From NCBI RefSeq assembly GCF_003473485.1, contig NC_053048.1, forward strand, positions 46,264,255 to 46,328,254: a DNA stretch of 64,000 bases. Direction: 5' to 3'. The notes under the pieces were generated by a model. That model was not told the DNA's origin. It worked only from the letters and a program-made list of their open reading frames with translations, and ran no database searches. The stretch is from Medicago truncatula (taxonomy: Eukaryota > Streptophyta > Magnoliopsida > Fabales > Fabaceae). This document shows positions 1 to 10,946 of this stretch, piece by piece; the first letter of the stretch is position 1; every line of letters starts with the position of its first letter. A program made the position numbers and the translations under genes.

Positions 1-660
1 ATGGAATAAATTTCAAAGTTTCTATGTACCAAATTTTTTTTTCTTCAAAGTTTCTTATGGTGTGTATATTAATATAATTCAACATCGAATTTTCCTTATT
101 GAAAATAAAGTTGGCTTGTGGGTTTTATTTGTCGAGATTCACATTTGTACTTTTGATATCTAATATGTTTAGTTTAGGGCATAATGGTTTTTGCTTTGTG
201 ACTTTGGTCTGTTGGCCTTGTTGAATAGTAGCACATGTACATAATAAATGAAATACAAAATAAAATAATTATTAAAAAAAAACTTATTGAATCAAAATAT
301 TTTATAGCTACAATTTGAATCCAATTATAAATGTAAAAGATAAAGAAGTGATAACTAACTAGATCCTATTTTTGTGTCAAAAAAAACTAGATCCTATTTT
401 AAAATTTGGATGCAAAGATAAAACTTTAAAATATAAGGAATAGTTTGTTGAGATATTTATGCTACATAATATATTAAAAAAAAAAAAAATCAAAAACTCA
501 AATAAAATATTTAAGAATAAGATTAAAATAATATATGAATTTTGTTGAGATAGTTATGCCAAATAAATAAAAATCTTTCAAAGAGATTTTAATGCTGATT
601 TAGTGAAAGATTATTATTAAACAAAATATACGAGATTTTAGCTGAAAATATATTTTAGGT
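1..660. other. AT-rich upstream flank of F-box copy 1
   Basis: No gene is visible. The last about 60 bases (from about 600) are strongly similar to the sequence just upstream of the other F-box copies at 13630-13690, 34840-34900 and 40380-40410, so they belong to the duplicated F-box unit. The rest is AT-rich with A/T homopolymer runs. Confidence 0.6.
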
Positions 661-665
661 TTAGC

Positions 666-673
666 TATAAATA
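666..673 (+). promoter_or_regulatory. TATA box of F-box copy 1
   Basis: TATAAATA lies 53 bases before the conserved ATG at 726. The same octamer in the same context (followed by ATAG) precedes copies 2, 3 and 4 at 13686, 34840 (-) and 40381 (-), so it is a conserved core promoter and not a chance AT run. Confidence 0.6.
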
Positions 674-725
674 ATAGATGTATTGATGCATGTTTTCCAT
701 ACTTTCTTTAAATCGTTTGCCAAAG

Positions 726-2078
726 ATGTCGTCTTCCTCACATAAAAAGAGAAGGTTGAGAAAATCTTCCAAGGTAGATAGGATAAGCGACCTGCCGGAT
801 TCAATTCTGTGTCACATACTCTATTTTCTTCCAACCAAACTTGCTGCAACCACAAGTGTCCTCTCAAAAAGATGGAAACTATTGTGGCTTTCGGTTCTAG
901 CTTTCGACTTTGACTCCAGCCGCTTCAAAACTTCTGATCTCTTTCTTCGTGTGGTGTATTCAACGATATACCGGCGAGATATCGCACTACCAATCCATTC
1001 GTTTCACCTCAAATCTCGTAGTTGGGACATCCAAAAGGATGTCAATCAATTTGTTTACCTTGTAGGGCAACGTGGAATACTAAACTTATGCCTCGACCTG
1101 TCTAAGATTTGTCGCTATATAATTGAATTACCTACTACTATTCTTAGTTCTGGAACGCTAAAGGTTCTTAAGTTGAGAAACTTAATTGTAGGAGATAATT
1201 CTCAAGTGGATTTACATTTACCTAGTCTTAAAACTCTCCATTTGAATAGGGTTGATTTTGAATGTCATGAGCATCTAATGAAGATTTTATTAAGTTGTCC
1301 TATTCTAGAGGATTTGGAAACTAAGCTTTGCTGTGTGATGGATTTCCAAAGCCGTTTTTCGGATGAATTTGCAGCCTTTCCCAATTTGATCAAGGCAAGG
1401 ATTACTGAATTCTATATTCCACTTAGTATGGTTTGTAAGGCAAAGACGCTACATATTGAAGTGGTATGAATATCGTCGTCCTAACTCCTAAATAAACGTT
1501 TAATTTAATTTTGATTTTCTTACTATACATACATATCTAATTAATGTTGTGTCTTGTGTGACTCATGAAGCCTATGTTCACAAATTGCAAGCACCTTCCC
1601 ATGTTTGAGAGTCTGACTTACTTGAAGCTTAGCCTATCTTTTAAAGTTTGGTATCCGAAGTGGAAGTGGTTGATGAGAATGCTCAAACTTTCTCCAAAAC
1701 TTCAAAATCTTATCATCAAGGTGATCTTTATATTAAATTTTTCCTTATTAAATGCATTTTAATTTTATAAAAAAAATAAACGTGAATTGTTGGCAGGATA
1801 ACGAGGATCTAGAAGAGAAGATTGATGAATGTTGGAAGGATCCACCAAACATTCCAGAATGTCTTTCATCACAACTCAAAACATGTCGCATTAGAGTTTT
1901 CAAAGGGACACAATATGATCTGCAATTTGCAATATATATCATGGAGAATTCAAAAGTACTAGAAACTATGAGAATTAATAGTATACGTTCCCTAGATATA
2001 AATGAAAAGTACCAATTGTTAGCGAAATTATCTTCAAGCACAAGAGGCTCTACAACATGCAAACTTTTATTTAATTGA
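726..2078 (+). CDS. F-box/FBD-type protein, copy 1 (three exons)
   Basis: Substrate-recognition subunit of an SCF ubiquitin ligase by family; the target is unknown. Exons are inferred at 726-1463, 1571-1720 and 1797-2078, all joined in phase 0 with GT/AG borders, giving 389 residues. Residues about 17-60 form the F-box ([15 protein letters not shown] then VLSKRWK), the middle is a leucine-rich RNI-like region ([25 protein letters not shown]), and the last exon carries the FBD motif ([22 protein letters not shown]). The ATG at 726 is preferred over 690 because all four copies share [12 protein letters not shown] N-termini there. The exon 2 acceptor is TGAAG instead of the TGCAG seen in copies 2 and 3, and replaces Trp by Pro at the junction, so splicing may be weakened. 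The second half is almost identical to copy 3. Confidence 0.85.
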
Positions 2079-2850
2079 TTATGGCTAGGCCATATGCAAC
2101 AATAGGAGGTGATGATGGTTTGAAAGAATATTGTCCTCTATATTATAAATACTTTTCTAATATATATTGTCTTTCATGTAACTAGTTGTTGATTCTAGAT
2201 CCTCTTAACTTTTTTGAAGGTCTTTTGACAAAATTATGGTTCTATTCTAGAGGAGGGGCTTTTTCATTGATGAGAGTAAATGAATTAGAACGTTTGTTGG
2301 CAGGGTTAACTAACTTTAAACAAGAAAATAGAAGACTCCTTAAGTTTGTTACCCAAAATGCCAGAATGGTTATCAGCTATAATTTTCTGTTAGCAGTAAA
2401 TTCTTCTACTGATACAGACTCGAACATGAAGGCATCAAAGTTGTTGTTTTTGGTAGGAGATTATTGGAAGAAAGATTAGGTTGCGTCAATTGTTTTAGGA
2501 AAATAGGGATATGAGAGAATGATACACCTTCAAAGATTATGTAGCATCAATATTTTCTCTCTCTGGTATTTTTAGCAAAATAGTCAGACTGTTTTACTTG
2601 AGTAGTAGGCACTGGCATGCGTATGGCCACTGCAGTGTACTCATATGCAGCTTGAAAATTGAATGGCATTAAATAACAATAAACAAAAAAGAATTAAAAG
2701 GTATCTTTAGTATATATGTAATGGAATTAGGTTGGGTGCTTGTTTTTTATGCAGCACATCCAAATCGTATTTGTATGGAACAATGGGATGTCTATATGTC
2801 TAAGTTGTGGATTATATAGGTCAGGATTTCCTTGAGCCTATTTTTGTATG
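2079..2850. other. 3' flank of F-box copy 1, part of the duplicated unit
   Basis: This stretch has clear counterparts downstream of copy 2 (about 16050-16440) and copy 3 (about 32240-32480 reversed), including a segment around ATGGAATTAGG and GTCTAAGTTGTGG. A 97-codon open frame at 2186-2479 lies here, but the copy 2 equivalent is not open over the same length, so I treat it as untranslated or degenerate sequence. The duplicated unit therefore extends about 0.8 kb past the stop codon. Confidence 0.55.
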
Positions 2851-4240
2851 TACTCCCTCCGTTCCTTTTTAAGTGTCATTTTAAGGTGAATTTTGTTGTA
2901 AATTTAGATGTGGAACTATCATGTATAAGAAGAAATTAAAAGAAATATGATAACAAATAATTAAGACCAGTAACAAAGAGAAATAAAGTAAAGGAACTTA
3001 TCGAATTTGGTTGCGGACACAACCCATCAAAATTTTCACAAATCAAAGTAGAGGAAACCTACAAAATAACGCACTGTTAAGTAATCTGAGGCGTGATATA
3101 GTCACTGTCCTTGAGGATTTTATCCGTCTCATAAGCGAATATCCTCCCAAGATAAAACAGTTCTTCCCTGTTATGAATCATAACCGGAGGTGACAGAACA
3201 ACTCAAATTTATCACAAAGATGGCAATCACTATTTATTGTATGTAAAGAAAAAATGAAGGCTTTTGATTAAGTAAATATCACATGGTTAAATCAACAAAA
3301 AATAATGAACAACTTTTAATAACTTTTGAAATATAATATCAACTTAAAAATACAACAATTCCCACATATTTCAAAAGTTAAAATAAAAGGTTAAAAAAAG
3401 TTTTTCTAGATAAACATCGTAGATGTAATGCATCAGAACGGTATAGCAAGCTATGGAACCCGTTCTAGATTAATAAGACTTAACACACAATGAGTTGGTT
3501 TAGCAAGCTATGGAACCCAAGACACTTGTTGTATGTTAGAAGTCCCACAATCACGTTACACCCCCACAATTCTTGCTGTTACACGGTTGTGCGGTAATAG
3601 GCCGTGCGCGTGCCTGGTATTCATGAGTGCTCTAGAGACCCGCCACGGTCTCATGCAAGCGGCCCCACTTGACACTCATATAGGTGATTCCATCTAGTGT
3701 ATGCTACAATCAAACACCACCCATAAAGGCTTATGGTAATCATTAAAAGCTTTTAAAGCTTACCCATCAATTTTATATTATTTAGCACATTTCATCCATT
3801 ATCATACACTATAGGAAAGAGACAACATTATTTTCGTGCTAACAGAACTAACAAGTAATTTATTTTTACCCATTGAACCTTCTTCATAGGATCTCCAATC
3901 ACAAAGGTTGGGTTTCCATTACTTGTCGTTTTCGAGTGGCTATGTCTCATTTTCCTAAATTTTTGTTTCTATTTAACTATCGTTTTAGTATTTTAAGGGT
4001 GCGATTTGTCAATTATACTCTTTGTCAATTACTCGTATCTTTTTCTTTGTTTGGTTACTCTTATCTTTTTTAATAAAACTAAATTAATGCTATATATTTG
4101 GAAAACTAAAGTTTGTTTTTTAAAGAAAGTTTATTTATTTTTTAAACAAAATTTTGTTACATATATAATGATTTTATGAAGAGTTAAAATTCTATAAATA
4201 AGATGAATAATTGTTAAAAATTTCAAGTGCAAAGTAAATG
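2851..4240. mobile_element. Interrupted MITE-family copy with GC-richer insert
   Basis: The stretch starts with TACTCCCTCCGTTCC and continues with AAGTGTCATTTTAAGGTG, identical to the ends of the element at 6546-11220. Its next portion, beginning near TATTTAACTATCG, resumes only at about 3960 and runs to about 4235 (GTATTTTAAGGG, TGCTATATATTTGG, AAGAGTTAAAATTC). About 1.06 kb of unrelated sequence at roughly 2897-3958 therefore looks inserted. I could not find a clean target duplication for the insert. Confidence 0.5.
3444..3518 (+). repeat. 18-bp exact direct repeat in a GC-richer island
   Basis: TAGCAAGCTATGGAACCC occurs at 3444-3461 and again at 3501-3518, 57 bases apart. It sits in an unusually GC-rich non-coding island (about 3540-3690) that contains ACACGGTTGTGCGG and CCGCCACGGTCTC. 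No open frame spans it and I do not recognise the element. Confidence 0.6.
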
Positions 4241-4529
4241 AACAATTTGAGAGAAAAATAAATAAAAACTCCATGAATGTTCAAAAGAAAGAAATAGTGG
4301 AAGACTCATTGGAACTGCTGATGGAAGGTGAAGAGGGAGAAGTAGTTAAAGATTCGTTTGACAATATAAAAAAAAAAAAACAAGATGACTTAGGTCCTAG
4401 CAAATTCAAACACTAACATTAGCCCTAGGTCCTAGCAACAACCTTGCACACAAGCAGTTTCTTCATCTCCACATAAAGCATAAGATATTCATCCAAATCA
4501 ACAGGTGAATCATATTATACTCACTTCCT

Positions 4530-4690
4530 CATTCATAAACCTCTCTGGCTTTTAAACTCTTTTGCCTCATTGCAAACCTTCTCATCATGTGTTATAGCCC
4601 ATATATTCACCATAGCAGTTGTACCTTTCGGAACATGCTTCTCACCTACCATAACATCATGAACAACTAAACGCCGTATACTTCAAAATA
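4530..4690 (-). pseudogene. CYP78A-like cytochrome P450 relic
   Basis: Read on the minus strand, about 4533-4675 encodes RLVVHDVMVGEKHVPKG followed by TTAMVNIWAITHDEKV and a degenerate EFKSQR, then a stop. This is the beta-sheet/PERF region typical of CYP78A proteins (TTAMVNMWAITHD then FKPERF). The canonical Trp after the HDxxV segment is Cys here and PERF is lost. No heme-binding segment follows in any frame, so it is a fragment of about 45 codons. The surrounding 4378-5240 looks like mobile or duplicated sequence, with a CT-rich tract at 5030-5050. Confidence 0.65.
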
Positions 4691-5240
4691 AACATAGTTT
4701 TTACAAATTCAACACAAACCCAATTCAGCTATATCAATATCAGACACAATTTCAATAAAAAAAATCGATCTGGAACAGTTGAAGATGAATACTGACCTGC
4801 CATTTTTCGATCTCACAAGTAGAACAAGAAAAAAAATCGATCAAGAAAAAAGGAGGAAGAATCGATTTCAGAAAGGAATGAAGAAGGATGATTAAAAAAG
4901 AAAGGTTTGGTTATGGAGAAGAATGGATGAAGATTGAAGAAGAGGAATGGTTGAAGGTTTGATTTGGGGGTTTTTAAGATTGGTGTTTTTTACCTTGCTA
5001 TTCTCACGTGCCAATTCTTTCTCTATTTTCTTTCTTTCTTTCTTTCTTTTATTTTTTTTAATTTTTTATTTTTTAATTCAAGTAAATACACAAGTGGTAT
5101 TTTGATTTAAAAAAAAAAGGTTAAATACACATGTGGCGTGCCAGCACTATTAATGAAGTGCCACCTCCGCGTTGATCCGGTCAAAATTGATTAAAATGTC
5201 ACTTTTGCAAAGGGGTTAAAATATAGGAGGCAAAATATTC

Positions 5241-6545
5241 ATTTTTTTTAAGGTACTTTTGTTTAGTAAGTACTTATTTTGCACTATCTTTGTTTAATTG
5301 GTTTCGTGTCTTAAAAGAAAATTTTCATCGTAAGCTTTGTTTTCTGATGCAATTAGTTTTTTTTTTTTGAAAAAATATATTTTACATGAAACTGCCCTTT
5401 TTTTATTAATAAAACGTATATAGTTAATAATAATAACTTAATATATCTAACGATATACCATTCCAAATAAATAAAAAATGTTTTTTCCTCTTGAATCCAA
5501 ATATTTAACGACATGTGTTGGTTTTATGACCATATGAATTTTCCATAGCGGTATGCAATACAAAAATTACATTACTTGTGTTTGATCGCTCTCTTTTTAA
5601 GATTTTTCACATTCCCTTGAAAGAACAATAATAATTTTTCCACATTAAAATATGATGCCTTTGTAAACATGTACTATTTTTAGTTCAATTTAAGAAGAAA
5701 CATTTTAAAACGAAAATTGAAGAAAAAAACCTTTTATATTTTCTTCAACAGAAAAAAAAACTAACATGATTACCAAACAAATCAGCAACTCCTCCATATG
5801 TACTCGCATGCAGTTATCGTTTGCATTTTTGTCGTAAAAACCTATCGAACAAAATAAAAGTTTTCATAAAGAGCACTCCTATTTAATCCGAGAGATGTGT
5901 CCCGAGAGTCAAGCAACAAGGCACTGACACTTTATTTATACGAAAGGCGCACGAGCGTGTTTGATTTTTGCTGAGTTTGCTTTCAATTTCATCATTAATG
6001 TAATAATATGCTTAAATGAATGTAAAATAAATATTTCACAAAATAAAAATATGTGTTCACTCATGCACAACATCCAAATATGAAACAATGAAGCAATGAA
6101 AATAAGTCGAGTCAAACTTGTACGAGTCTTGACTCTGACTCGATAAGAATTGGTTCGACTCGAAACTTGATTCGAGTTCGACACGAACTCTTTTTTAAAC
6201 TCGAGTTCAACTCGTTTAAAGTTAACGAGCAATTTAGTTCATCTCGTTAGGTCCAGTTTGTGGCACCTTCTATATTGTGCGAGTGTAACATATTGCGCAC
6301 CGTGCTCGAGTTAGTTAACGACCAAACTATTGAAGGACTAAAAATATTATCATGTAGCACAAAAACTGCATTTTGATCTTCTTAATTCCTCCCAGTTTCT
6401 CTCTATTCGTTTCAATTTTCTCTTCATTTTTAGTTTTCTAAACAACACTGAATCTTACTTGAAAAGAATAAATTTCCTGATAGTCTTATTTATCCAATAA
6501 AGTACTAACAAGAGCATACAGGCTACATAATACTTGGCCAAATAC
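5241..6545. other. Gene-free AT-rich stretch with ACTCGA-rich patch
   Basis: I see no gene. At 6105-6250 the motif ACTCGA/TCGAGT recurs many times in short spacing, making a self-complementary patch of the kind found in hAT-type non-autonomous elements. The minus-strand frame across it (5936-6232) is a by-product of this repetition. Confidence 0.4.
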
Positions 6546-6714
6546 TACTCTCTCCGTTCATTTTTAAGTGTCATTTTATAATTTTAACACAAAAATAGCG
6601 AAGTGTATTTTTGCACACTTTTTTTTTTCTATTATACCCTTATTTTAATCAACTATTAATTTCCTATTTTTGTGCACACACTTTATCTTTTCAATAAATT
6701 TAATATGTAAAAAA

Positions 6715-6999
6715 TACTCCTTCCGTCCCAAATTGTATGTCACTTTGGAAAATTTTTTTGTCCCAAATTATATGTCGCTTGACAATACCAATGAAATATT
6801 AATGTTACTTTTCCTATTATATCCTTAACTATTAATTACTCCATATTCTTTCAATTATTTCATTTATCTTTTTCGTACCATTTATTAAGGATAATTTTGT
6901 AAAACAACTCATAATTTCTCTTCCCCACACAATATTAATTACATTTCTTAATACGTGTGAAATGACCAAAACGTCATACAATTTGGGACGGAGGGAGTA
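6715..6999. mobile_element. Stowaway-like MITE nested in the left arm
   Basis: The element starts TACTCCTTCCGTCCCAAATT and ends AATTTGGGACGGAGGGAGTA, an inverted repeat with terminal TA and 285 bp total. The right arm of the surrounding element is uninterrupted at the mirrored position (about 11055), which confirms that this piece was inserted later. It has no coding capacity. Confidence 0.75.
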
Positions 7000-7462
7000 A
7001 TTGTTAGTTACTACTCCCTTTCTCCAACAAATTTTGATTTTTTGTGCACTTTATCTTTCTCTCATAACAAACAATTTACAATTTTCTAAAAATTGTGCAT
7101 ATCTCTTGAACAAAATTGCACTTTATAGAATTTTAACTCTTCATGGAAGTATTATCATAGATAACAAAATTTTGTTTCAATTGAAGATAACAATAAACAA
7201 ACTTTGTTTTAAAACAAAACAAACAAACTTTGTTTAATAAAACAAACTTTAGTTTTTCAAATATATAGCACTAATTAGTTTTATTGAAAAATATAAGAAT
7301 AATTGACAAAGAGTATAATTGTCAAATCTTACCCTTAAAATACCAAAATGACAGTTAAATAGGAACGAAAAATTCACCTTAAAACGACACTTAAAAACTT
7401 ATCAGTATTAGGGTGAATTTAAGTGTCATTTTAGGGTGAATTTTTCGTTCTTATTTAACTGT

Positions 7463-9208
7463 TGTAACGCCCTATTTAATTATTTAATTATTTTGGCTGA
7501 TTTTGGTTGATTTAAAGTCTTTTATATGACTTATATGAATTATGTTGATTTTGTTGTATTTTATTAAATGATGTCTTTTTATTATTTATTAGAATATGTG
7601 GGAATTAGAAATAATTGGAGTTTAGAGGCTGAATTAGAAATAAGGAGAGTTGTGTGGATTTAATTAAAATAATTGGGAGTTAAGTTAAGGGATTAGAAAA
7701 CTGAGAAGTCAGAAAAACAGTTTAATGTAAAAACAAGCTTTTGGGAGAAAAAGGGAGAAGAGCCAAGGCAGCCAAGTGAAGAACCCGAGAGATTGTAGAG
7801 CTAATTTGTTCATCTAAATTAAGGTAAGGGTGAGGCTAACTTTCAATAATTATAGTGTATGTAAATTCTGAAATTGATTTAACATGAGGGTTGTTCTTGA
7901 TTTTGGGAATTGGGAATTAGGTTTTCCATTGTTGAGTTCGATTAGAAAAGTGTAGAAACCATGTCAATTGTGTTAAGAATTGATGTTCAGGTTGTAGAAT
8001 AATCATATGTTATGTTTCCTATCAAATATGGGATTTGGGTAAATGAAATTTGGATTTTTTGGATGAAAAATGTGCAGAAATCGTAACAACAAGGGAAAAA
8101 CTCGCTAGAAGTTCGCTATTGGCGAAACCCTCTCTAACAATTTCGCTATTAGCTAACTTTTTGCCGTTAGCGAAATTGCACAGTGACAACATACCCCTGT
8201 TTTATGTTCTTGCGTCTTTTTCACACGTTTATGTTTTGAATTGGCCTTTGGTGTAAACATGAAAGTTGTAGATAATTGTGTTAACTTTTCAGTGACTTTG
8301 GCTTGACTTGGAAATGATTTTTGGTTTTGAGATATGATGAATTATTATGTGAATATATACTACGTTGATGAATTTCGTTGTTTAGAGTCGTCATGTCACA
8401 GTTGACCAAGTTGTGGAGTAAGTCATAATTATTTATGCACAGTTGTTGTCGTCGTTGTCGTTGTCTACGTTGTCGTTGATGTTGCTGAGTCTTATGTTGA
8501 TATACACAAAGTTGAGTCCATTGCATACTCATAAATTGTTGAGGGCTTATGCCCTGTGAATGCTTAGTCATTCAAATATGTTGAAAAATTGTTGGGGGCT
8601 CATGCCCTGTGAATGCTAGTTCATTCAAAACCGTTGAGGGCTTATGCCCTGTGTTTCATTCAACACGTTGATTTTAAGTTGAGGGCTCATGCCCTGTGAA
8701 TGATGAAGTATGAAACATTACTGTTGAATATTTGTTGTTAATTATGTTGTTAGATACAGTTGATGATTTATATCTATTATTATTGTTTGTGAATCTCACC
8801 CGTTTTGCTTGGAAATTGTTGCCTTTGCATGGGTAACTTGCAGGTGACCAAGAATAGTTGGAGTCGTGAGTGGATTCTCTCACGTGTGTCTTAGGTGCTC
8901 TGATACGTAACGGGGTGTGAATTTTGTTGTTGTTTTCTATTCCTTACATATTATTCTATGAACTTTCATGAACATGTTGTTGGAAGAAATTTTATGAGAT
9001 TTTACGTTGAGGCCTTTGTGCCAAAGTTGTTTAAATGTTGAATAATATCCGCTGCGATGTAATAAATGATATGTTGTTGAAGTTGAATAATAAATAGTAA
9101 TTTTTATTCTATTTATGATTTTATGAAAAAGCAGTGTGACATTCCGTATATGATGAAATACTTTGATTTTATGTATGATTTACATTGTTGGAAATAAGGG
9201 GTGTTACA
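7463..9208. mobile_element. Solo LTR (Ty3/gypsy-like), 1746 bp
   Basis: The piece begins TGTAACGCCC and ends GGGGTGTTACA, with flanking ACTGT (7458-7462) and ACTGC (9209-9213), a 5-bp target duplication with one substitution. The uninterrupted host sequence can be inferred from the mirrored arm near 7350. TGTAACGCCC with a long LTR is typical of Ty3/gypsy elements. No internal gag-pol region remains, so this is a solo LTR. A 68-codon frame at 8050-8256 is not a gene. Confidence 0.75.
8540..8705. repeat. Four GGGCTYATGCCC repeats inside the solo LTR
   Basis: A unit of the form GAGGGCTYATGCCCTGTGAATG recurs four times (about 8541, 8594, 8637 and 8681). Each unit contains the small palindrome GGGC-N4-GCCC and most are followed by a TCATTCAA-type segment. 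This is a diverged tandem or interspersed array within the LTR. Confidence 0.75.
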
Positions 9209-9468
9209 ACTGCCATTTTAGTATTTTAAGGGTATGATTTGTCAATTATTTTTATATTTTTCAATAAAACTTATTAGTGCTATATATTTGAAAAACTAAA
9301 GTTTATTTCTTTTGTTTTAAAACAAAATTTGTTTATTATTCAATTTAAACAAAATTTGTTTATTATTCAATTTAAACAAAATTTTGTCACCTATGATAAT
9401 AGTTCCATGAAGAGTTAAAATTCTATAAATAACATGAGTAGTACTTGTTAAAAATTTCAAGAGATATG

Positions 9469-10946
9469 TGATGTAGTATTTTTGCATCAAACAATAGTAA
9501 ATATTTATATCGTCTCCTCAAGGACTAGTGCGATATTACGGACCGTTCGACAACAAATATCATTCTAAGTTAAAAGATAATTTGTTGTTTGTTTTAGTAA
9601 CCAAGTGCAAATGATAAAGTTGAGATTAATAAGGTGTGAAACTTGTTAGGATTAGAGTTCCTTGATCAAGCGTCACACGTAACCTAATGATCATACATGA
9701 ATTCTAGCTTTTCTTTGATATTATCACGTATCCCTCGACAACGCCATTCGTGTCCAAACAATATTGTGAAATCAATTGTATCTGTCAATCGTCGATGTCT
9801 CAAACTATTGAATGATTCAAGAGTCGGTCTTTTCATTTAATCGATGATTTCTCAATCTATTGAATGATAAGAAAGCTTTAAGTTTGGATACAAAAAGTGA
9901 TTATCAAAACATCAATTCCATGTCTAGAACCTATGTTTTGATAGATGATTATTCTAAACCTAGATTCAAAAGTATTTCTCAATCACAATTAAATCAAACA
10001 TAAGCATTAAAGTGCAAGAATAACATCAATATCAAATCAAATGCTAGAACCAGATATTTATAGATCAAAAGATTACATGTTAAGCTAAGATCAAGTACCT
10101 CTAATCCTAACAAAAGAGATTTAGCTACTCATTGTCATGGAAGCCTTGCAAGAATGAATTGAAAGAGAAGGATCCATTGCACACTTGTGATCTCTCAACA
10201 AAATGATGTAGAATCCACTTTCTATCACTCTCACTCTATCAAGAACAAGCCCTATCTCTCTCTCTAAGAATATTACAAAATGAAAACTAAGAAAAACTAA
10301 GAGTCCTTAATGAAATGATTGAATGAGCTATATATAGACTTCTAATTCTGTATCAACTCGCCTCGCGAGCTCCTTCATTCGCCAAGGCGAGTAAAGTTCC
10401 TTCACCATTAGGTTTGTGCCACGTCAGCTGTGAGAAGCCTAAGCCGCCCTAACTCGCCTCGCGAGTACATTCCCTAGCCATGGCGAGTTGCTCATTCTTT
10501 CATTCGCCGTTGTGAGTTGAAGGCGAGTGAAACACTGATGCTCTCTGGAATTGCTCGCCTTACTCTTGCCATGGCGAACGTACTCGCCCTCGACTCGCCA
10601 TTGCGAGTTGGTGGCGTGTGATCTCTGTTGGTTACTGGAATTGCTCGCCTTTGACTCGCCATTGCGAATTGGTGGCGACTGAATTGGTTCTGCTCACCTT
10701 TGCTGCTCGCCATGGCGAGTTGGAGGCGAGTGACTTCATTTCCTGCCTCTTTGTACTTTTCTCCATTTTTTCTCTTTGCTTGATGTCTTGAGTTCCAATC
10801 TTGCACAAATGGGTGAAGTAAGATAGATAAAGCGTAAAAAGGGCAATAATCACCTATCTCTCGGCTTTTCCCTCAATAACTTGCAAAACAAGTAATAAAA
10901 GTGCTTTGAATATTTAATTTAAAATACAACTTTCTAGCACTTATCA
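9469..10946. mobile_element. Second solo LTR, 1478 bp
   Basis: The piece starts TGATGTAGTATTTTTGCATC and ends GCACTTATCA, with a perfect 5-bp duplication ATATG at 9464-9468 and 10947-10951. Joining the flanks restores the foldback arm (TTTCAAGAGATATGCACAAT, inverted at about 7100). No coding internal region remains. Family assignment to the gypsy/Athila side is a guess from the ends. Confidence 0.75.
10350..10735. repeat. Cluster of CTCGCC..GGCGAG palindromes in the solo LTR
   Basis: Imperfect inverted units such as CTCGCCTCGCGAG, GCCATGGCGAGTT and CTCGCCATTGCGAGTT recur at least eight times in under 400 bases. The tract is GC-rich compared with its surroundings. Minus-strand open frames here (10492-10853) follow from the repetition and are not genes. 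Confidence 0.7.

Noticed and set aside
8540..8705. CRISPR-like regularly spaced repeats
   Set aside because: Only four diverged units with unequal spacers inside a plant LTR; CRISPR arrays are not expected in a plant nuclear genome.
10492..10853. Two minus-strand frames of 73-104 codons
   Set aside because: They run through the CTCGCC palindrome cluster of a solo LTR and reflect its repetition.
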